64,000 bases of DNA, taken from NCBI RefSeq assembly GCF_029784155.1, contig NC_073693.1:359917863-359981862 (forward strand), written 5' to 3'. The number at the start of each line of letters is the position of its first letter. Within the stretch, counting starts at the first letter, position 1. The position numbers and the translations under genes were made by a program. Shown here piece by piece: positions 47,301-56,300 of the stretch. Source of the DNA: Uranotaenia lowii. Its lineage: Eukaryota > Arthropoda > Insecta > Diptera > Culicidae. The notes beneath the pieces were generated by a model. That model searched no databases. It saw only the letters and a list, made by a program, of their open reading frames with translations, and had not been told where the DNA came from.

Positions 47301-50300
47301 ACAATTTAGCCATAAAATTCTACTGGGGGAAGATTTAAACCAACTTTGCTTTTTTTTTAACTGGAATTTTTTCTTAATTCAGCATGTTTTAAAATTAAAC
47401 ACTCTATTTAATAAAATAAAAAAGACCACACACAAAGAGGCACCGACTGATCTCTTCCAAAATAATAAGCTTGCAACCCTGCTGTAGAGCTGCCTTTACG
47501 ACTGCTTGGTTTTGTTCGATTGGAATGACACTGACAGTTAATCCAAAATTCCAATCGAAACATGGCGCCTCTTTGTTTGTGTAGTCTCTCTAAATAAAAA
47601 GATCTTGTTGCATTGAGTATCACTTCAAAACGAAATATTTCGATTGAAGTCGGGATTCGGAGTAGGCGCCGATTGAAAAGCGGCCGCGAGCTTTTTTTTC
47701 TCCAACCAAAAACAATTTTCTGTAGTGACATGGTGGAAAAATAGTTAAATTGGTAATTTCAAACATTTCTTAACACTGGTGATTCTTTTAGCTGCCTTTG
47801 ACCGTTGCTTGAATTCCGAATTAGGTCCGCTGCGCAAAAAAAAACTTCCACGGAATGCTGTTTTCTGGAACGTAAACCGAAGATAGAAGCATTACGGAAT
47901 TATTCAACATCTAAAATTGGTATTATATTTGGCCTTTCCGGTGAGCCCGTTCCTTTATGTTACTTTTTTGTAAAACTTTTAATTACACCAAGGCCGTGCC
48001 AACGGGGGAGGTTTTAGGAGCTCTGAGTATGGGCCCAAAAAGTTTCAATCGGTCTCGGTTGAGGATAATTGGACGGATTCATCTCATTCGGAACGATCTG
48101 GATCATGTTGGTTTGGTACCAAGCCATCGTGTCTTCTGAGTAGGTACCGTCAACTGGGGCAACGTGCAACATTTTTCAACTTCAATGGGTTCTTAGAAAC
48201 TCACGTCCTCAGATAATCATACCCTTTATGCATCAAAAGTTTCAAGGTTAGTGGGACATCTTATTGTCATAGTGAGAAAAAATATTGGTTTTATCCCAAC
48301 TGATAGTTTAGTTTTCGAAAACCATGCGATTTTCACTACTTTTAGAAAAAGGGGAAACTTGCAACAAACTTAGTTTTTAATGAAAAATGAATTTTTATGC
48401 CATAAAAACCATTATGCAAAAAAAAACCAAATGCAGTGATTTTTGAATCTGTTGAAACCAGGGATAATAACTGTCCGACTGTCATTTGATATTTTTCCGA
48501 AGCCTAGAGCTACATTCATCAGTACGTGAACGACCGTCGCAGTCATGTCCTTATTGGATTTTGTTTGTGATCTTCATCGCTAAGAAATTTCCTCGAGAAA
48601 ATGGCAATTACTATTTGGGATGAATGTCACAACTTGCATCGAGATTGTGATAGTCATGGAAAAAAAAGTTAAGCAAAGCAGATGAAAGCCGTTCGTTGCT
48701 CCGATGATATTCATACTGGCATATGTTATGGCGACATTTAACATTTTGAATGTCACAGAATCATAAACGCGAATTCTGGAGAATTTTGGAAGTGGGACTT
48801 TGCCCGTGTGGACTGGACAATCTGACCGGTTCCGGAAACCAAAAAATCAAAATGATCAGATTTTAACTTGCGACACATAAATAGAAAGCTCTTGATCTGT
48901 ACATTATGGGAATTGATAGGAGAAGTGGTTCGGGGCCATCTGACCCTGGCTACGGCCAATCTGGCGGCTGGTTCTGGAATACGAAAAATCTCGTGAAAAC
49001 TTACATTGGGTTAGAAGTTTGCATATTTTCTCGCTTTTTTTATGGAGAGGGGGAAAGGGGTGGAGTCATGTCCACGTGGACACTCGTACGGTAAATAAAC
49101 AGGAAAATGTTTTTGTTGAAATCCAAAAATCGATACATTTTTTTCAAATTTTTTTTTTATTATTGCCGTTTAACCATCTTTGTAGCTCTAAAAAATACAT
49201 GTATTTAAAAAAAAAACATTGGAAGTATAAAAAATTCAAAGCAACTTAGAGTATACTTTTTATCCTCTAAATTTTAAGTCGAAACCAATGCCTCAATTAT
49301 TTCCTAAACAATATCAATTTCAATTTCAACACAACAGATCACTGGAACAAGAGCTGATCGACAAAATCTGGCAAATAATTCGAATTCGAGACTTAAGCGT
49401 CTTGAATTCATCCATCATTATCCAAAACAGTTATTAAATAATGGCATCAAAAGTTCCCTAGTTTTATGCCGCTTATGTAAAGCAAGTAATTCTTCTCATC
49501 ATGAACAGATCGAGAGCTTTCTATTCGTGTGTCGCATGTTAAAATATGATCATTTTGTTTTTTTTCGGATTCCGGAACCGGCCAGATGTCCCCGAACCAC
49601 TTTTCCTATCGATTCTCTTCAAGAGCTTTAAACAAATAACACACGACGTATTACAGGACACGACACTTAACGTTCTTACTAACGAAAAAAAAAGGAATTA
49701 AAATTATCATGTAGAATTTGTCAAAGGGGGGTTGGGTTTTTTATACAATTTTGTTTGCCCGGAACCGGTCGAAAAAAGGTAATTTTAATTCCTTTTTCCG
49801 TTAGTAAGAACGTTAAGTGTCGTGTCCTGTAATACGTCGTGTGTTATTTGTGTAGTTAAAAGTCCTAACGTTGGCTAAAATGAGTGATCAAGAGCTTTCT
49901 ATCCATGTGTCGCAAGTTAAAATCTGATCTTTTTGTTTTTTTTCGGATTCCGGAACCGGCCAGATTGGCCGTGGCCCATGATCTTCATGACTGTCAAAAT
50001 CCAGACATTTTCTGAATTTTTCCATAACAATCACGCAATCTAAGATTCAAAAATGTCATTTCAACGGTCAGAGGATCAATAAAATCTTCGACCGTCACAA
50101 GTCAAAAATGTTATCGAGATGAATAATTCGATGACATTTTTTTGAGCGACTGTCATTGCAAAACTGAATAACATTTCCTCCAGTCGTTTAACATTTTTTT
50201 AGATGACCGTCGATATCATTGAAATTTTTTCGAATGTCGTTGGAAAATGTTATGCGACACTGGTTGAAACGAATTTACATATTTTTGTCTGAACATAAGG

Positions 50301-53300
50301 ATTCTGCATACATTTAGGGGAAAAAATACTTCAGAAAGTTTTACTAGCTGAAATCATAAAAATATTTGTTTTGATGAATGAAATTTCAATGTTTACAAAT
50401 GCGTGATGCAAAACAATCATATTCCAGCATATGTAAACGAGATTTACAGGGTTTTCTTTTTGATTAACGTTTTTTTGCATCTTAAACCAGACAGGTAAAA
50501 AATATATAATAATGTTTATTTAAAAAATATTTGGTGATTGTTCTATAAATATTTCTACGCCCACAGTGTTGGTAAGAATGATTGAACCAGTATAAAAAAT
50601 TGTAGGTGATATCATTAATCCAATCCATCATACTGGGTAAAGTTTTTTACGTCATCGAAAAATGTTAAAATTTGTTCATTTGTTGGTAGATTTTTAAAAT
50701 TTGAATGAAAATGAAAAACTTTAAAATTCAAGCGTAAAGCATGGATCGAAACGAAATAAAAATATTTTGCACTCAAAATGTAGATTTTTTCTTGCACTTT
50801 AAAGAAAAAATAATTAGAAAATTATCCCGATGTGGTTTTGATGAAATTTCGAACCTTTCGTCGAATGGCACTCATCATAATTTGGGCACCCTGTTAGCTG
50901 ACCTCAGCGGCCATTTTGTTCCACCATCTCGTCATCTCTTTTGCATCCCAAGTCGTCCTACCATTCTTCTTCATTTTCTGCTTGACAATTGCCCAATTTT
51001 TTTCGATAGGGCTGAATTGAGGGCAGTTGAGTGGGTTGATGTTCTTTTCGACAAAACCCACCCCGTCGTCCACTGAAGTAGCTCTTTGCTGTAGTGGCAG
51101 CTTGCCAAATCTGGCGAAAACTTTATTGGTCCTTTGTGAGATCTAATGACACATTCCACCGTGACGTGAAATCGCTTTTCCGGACTTTTCTGCACTGTTA
51201 TCGTTCTAGAAGTCAACCAATTTACTTGAAAATGAAAAAAATTGTAGCAAACGGTCGCAAATTGAATTTCCTTCAAAATGAATACGATTTGGTCATTTTA
51301 AAATTTAAGTTGTTTTTGTTGTGACTAATTACTTTTGTGACGTGAATTCACGCTAGAATTAACCATTTCGGACTTTAGTACATACATCCTTGAATTCCTG
51401 TTCTCTCTGTGGAAATAGAATATCGGTGTCTTCAAATGAGTTGTAAAGAAAACAATTACCCACAATTTGATGTACGGAGCTTCTCGATTGAACAACAACG
51501 AACGAAGTTATGCTGATTTGAAGTTGTGACGTGAATTCACTCAGTTCAAACAGAACAGGGTAGTTGACTGAATTCACGTCACGAAATATAAAGTTATACT
51601 GTGGCTATACTGAACCATTCTTTGAAGTCTTCAAATTTTATGTAGACTTTCAAAAACGATATTTTGTTGTTCCGACTTTTACAATCATAATTTTTTAGTA
51701 TCTGCACCTAACTTTTTCCTTATTTTGATTGGCACTTGAATAGAAACATATTGAGGGATCATATGTTAAAATAACTACTGTCTTTATTTAAAGATTCACC
51801 AAAAAAAATTTTTTTTTATTTTTTTTTTCAATCTTTTTACATTTTTAATTGAAAATAATGAACTTATTAAAAAATCAACTAAATTATGCTCGATTTGTGA
51901 AAATCCGACCATCTGGAGGGTCAAAACAGCTTTCAGAGCACATTTTCATATACAATTTAACGAAAAATCAAATTTTGTGACGTGAATTCACTCATTCGCG
52001 CTGTTGTAACTCAGCTAGATTCCGACCGATTTCTATAAATTTTAGTGTTTCAGAATCGTCTTATCATTTTTGAAGAAAATCTAATTTTTTTATTTAAAAA
52101 AAGTCAGAGTTTTCTCGTAAAATTAAAAACTTCCCCTTTTTTGTGACGTGAATTCACTCATTTGCGACTGTTTTTGTTCGCTTTTCAAACCAACTATATT
52201 GGATATAAAAAAATTCTTTTTTCTACAAAATGAAGCCGTGTTTTTTGGCTTCTGAACATACTAAAAATATTTCCGAAAAAAAATCATCCATATATTAAAA
52301 ATAATGATTTTGTAAAAGTTGTCAAAAACACCACTTTTTTCAACAAAAAAACTGATTTTGAAAATCATCTAACACATGTGTAAAAAATTTTTTTTCTCTT
52401 TTTTCGTTGGTTTCGTGTGATTTGAATTATCAAAATTATAGACAATTTTGAGATTTTTTGATACGCGAACGGATAAAAATCACTTTTGAGCGGTACAAGC
52501 GCGTGGAATGTGTCTAATGTACGGAAAAATACGTTTTTCAGACACTTCTCCTTGTACATTTCTGAGTCCACGGTCTTATTTTTTCATAAAAACCGGGATT
52601 TTTCGTCCGCAGCTGCAAATACCTTACCAGATCAAACACATTCTTGCAAATTTATCGGCAAAAACGAATTTGAACTTGCCGAAGACATCACACCGATCTG
52701 TAGTGGCTTAGTAAAATTTTTGAAAATTTGTCGATGTCATAGTCCGACTGCCCTGGGTTTGCCTTAATCGTTCTCAACACCTTCAAATGCAGTTGCCGAT
52801 CCTTAGTTCCACTATGACGCTTGGTATGAACGATGTTGGCAACACAAAATATACGGGCCTGCTTCAAAAATCGATCGGCGTCTGTATCGATTGTAATTGA
52901 AATTTCAACATCAAGAAAAACCTTTTTAAATGAAAGCTGCTTCTTAAAATTTGAATAGAAATGGCTATGAAGATAAATTCTCATTCTGAAATTATCACTC
53001 TTTTTTGCTTGCCTTCTTAAATTCTCGAATTATGCTAAAAATATGTATGAAAGCCTTTCTCTTCCTTCCCGTCTTCCCTCTGAAATAAAGAATCAAAAAC
53101 ATTTCTTGTACCCCAAAAATCAAACTTATTGTGTGCCTGATCTGGCACGCTGTGACACCAATTACAGCAATTTTACATCTTTTCTGTCCCTAGAGCTGAT
53201 ACAATAAGAAAAATAATAAGGTGCTGCATACATTCAGGGGTAAAAACTGCGTGTGATACATAAGGCATACGGTTTCGAAACTAGCGGATGATTTTGGAAG

Positions 53301-56300
53301 CTAGTAGCAATTAATTGATATTTTGATGGAAAACTCGTTACAAAAACCCGAATTGGGCTATTTTATGAGTTTTACTCCATTTTTAGTCATTAAGTATCAG
53401 TTCATAACGGCCAAAAGTTACATACATTAACATTCAAAGTCAGCATAGATTGGTGAAAATTGCAGCAGAAAAAACGTATGTTTTTCAAGCTACTAAAAAC
53501 ATTATTCCGTTTGATTAATTTTTAAAAAATGACAAAGCATGTATGAAAAGATCTTGAAAAAGTGTTCTTTCAACATATAGACAAGATTCATAAAATAAAT
53601 AATCATGGCCATGATTTTAGGAAAAGTTAATAGATCCACTCAAGATGAGTTTTCAGCTAGTTCCGCTTAAGTTGATTTACGCTATCAAAAGAAAAATTAT
53701 CATCAATCATGAACATTTCGATGTTCTTTTCTCTCTAATAGCTGAATAATAGAGGCCCTTCACTGAAAACCAATTAATTGGTACCGTTCATCGTTACATA
53801 ATACCACATTTTAAATTTTATTATCATGCATAACGTTATCGTCCTATTATCTGGTATAAACTAATCCCACGCATTTTCCCACGATCATATTTTTAGAATT
53901 TATTTTAATCCGCCGTTTCAGTAAACTATAGGCTGTACAAAAATTCACCGAAACCTAACCTAACCTCTAACTCAAAAGGAAAAAAACACCAACCTCTAAC
54001 AAGAACGCTGCTCTTCCACTCCCATTCTCTTTGCCAAATAGACCTAAATACCTACGGACTTACTTGGGCCACCGAACGGCAAAATTCCATTGTTAAGGCT
54101 TAACTGGTTCATTTTGATACTGCGCTGCTGTTCGTACACCAGCTCGTCCTTATTGTCCCGACCGGTAAGGCGATCCGAATGTGGCCCGGCCATCCCCGAG
54201 ACGGCATCTGAAATGGCAAAGAAGACAACACAAATCCCCCGGGTAAGGAACGAGTTCAATTTATTTATGAATACATTTGGAGAGCACAAAAATCCTTCCT
54301 CGGGATTTCTGGATTCTATTTATGTATGTATGTATGTATGTATGATGGTAAGTATGTAAATAAAAAAGTTGTTTGAGTGTTATTGAAAACAGTTATCCTT
54401 GGACAAGTCAAGTCAAGTGTGTATCAATTGTAACGGAATCCTTTGGTATCATTCCATAATGTAGGAAAATTTATTTCATTGAAGTGATTCTTGGTATCAC
54501 ATTCATACATAATTTTTAACCGAGAGGGCTGCAAGAATTCAAAACGATTATTTTTTCAAGAGCACTCCCACGAGATCGTTTAACATCTCACCCACACAGT
54601 GCTACTGATTAAATTACCGAGCCATAAATGGCGCAAATGAAGCTCATAAACATTTGTTATAAAACGCAATTAAAATATGCACGATGGTTCACTAGAAGTA
54701 TCTTCGAATTTTAACCTTTAAAAATGTTACCTCATTGGAACCTATTTGCATCAGAAATTGAAATCCATGGCGATATAAATTAAATCACCCCTTGCCGTAT
54801 GCGTTCAGCAACAGAATCTTAAACACACAATATGACCGAGGCGTGTCTGAAACTTGTTGAACCAGCACTAGCCGGCGAGAGTGCCAGCAAACGGCAAACC
54901 GGGTCCTGTCCTGAGTAAATAGAAATTTTGACCAAAGTAAACGAAACTCGGCATGGTGGCAGACCCAGAAAATTTTGGGAACGTGAAAACGACGATGCTT
55001 CTCGACGTCGAACGATGTGTTTCGTCGAGTGGAATGAAAACAATGATAGAACTGACAGGGACAGATTAAGTCGCAGCCAAAAATTGAAATCGAGTTTGTC
55101 ATCGTCACGTGAGGAAAAAAAGTTTGGAGATGGCACACAAACTTTTGATTCAACATGATTCACATTTTCCCACACGTTTTCCTTGCTTCGAAAGGTAGAA
55201 ACCAAAAAATTGAAAAACCAATCTATATTATTCAAAGTGTCACAAAGGTCTAAATTTACAAAAAAGTCAAAAATGTCAAAAATGTCAAAAATGTCAAAAA
55301 TGTCAAAAATGTCAAAAATGTCAAAAATGTCAAAAATGTCAAAAATGTCAAAAATGTCAAAAATGTCAAAAATGTCAAAAATGTCAAAAATGTCAAAAAT
55401 GACAAAAATGTCAAAAATGTCAAAAATGTCAAAAATGTCAAAAATGTCAAAAATGTCAAAAATGTCAAAAATGTCAAAAATGTCAAAAATGTCAAAAATG
55501 TAAAAAATGTAAAAAATGTCAAAAATGTCAAAAATGTCAAAAATGTCAAAAATGTCAAAAATGTCAAAAATGTCAAATATGTCAAAAATGTCAAAAATGT
55601 CAAAAATGTCAAAAATGTCAAAAATGACAAAAATGCCAAAAATGTCAAAAATGACAAAAATGTCAAAAATGTCAAAAATGTCAAAAATGTCAAAAATGTC
55701 AAAAATGTCAAAAATGTCAAAAATGTCAAAAATGTCAAAAATGTCAAAAATGTCAAAAATGTCAAAAATGTCAAAAATGTCAAAAATGTCAAAAATGTCA
55801 AAAATGTAACAAATGTCAAAAATGTCAAAAATGTCAAAAATGTCGGAAATGTCAAAAATGTCAAAAATGTCAAAAATGTCAAAAATGTCAAAAATGTCAA
55901 AAATGTCAAAAATGTCAAAAATGTCAAAAATGTCAAAAATGTCAAAAATGTCAAAAATGTCAAAAATGTCAAAAATGTCAAAAATGTCAAAAATGTCAAA
56001 AATGTCAAAAATGTCAAAAATGTCAAAAATGTCAAAAATGTCAAAAATGTCAAAAATGTCAAAAATGTCAAAAATGTCAAAAATGTCAAAAATGTCAAAA
56101 ATGTCAAAAATGTCAAAAATGTCAAAAATGTCAAAAATGTCAAAAAGGTCAAAAATGTCAAAAATGTCAAAAATGTCAAAAATGTCAAAAATGTCAAAAA
56201 TGTCAAAAATGTCAAAAATGTCAAAAATGTCAAAAATGTCAAAAATGTCAAAAATGTCAAAAATGTCAAAAATGTCAAAAATGTCAAAAATGTCAAAAAT

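Noticed and set aside
48143..48170. Left end of another TA-type TIR element (ACCGTCAACTGGGGCAAC)
   Set aside because: Resembles the end at 470, but no matching right end was found nearby; could be a solo relic.
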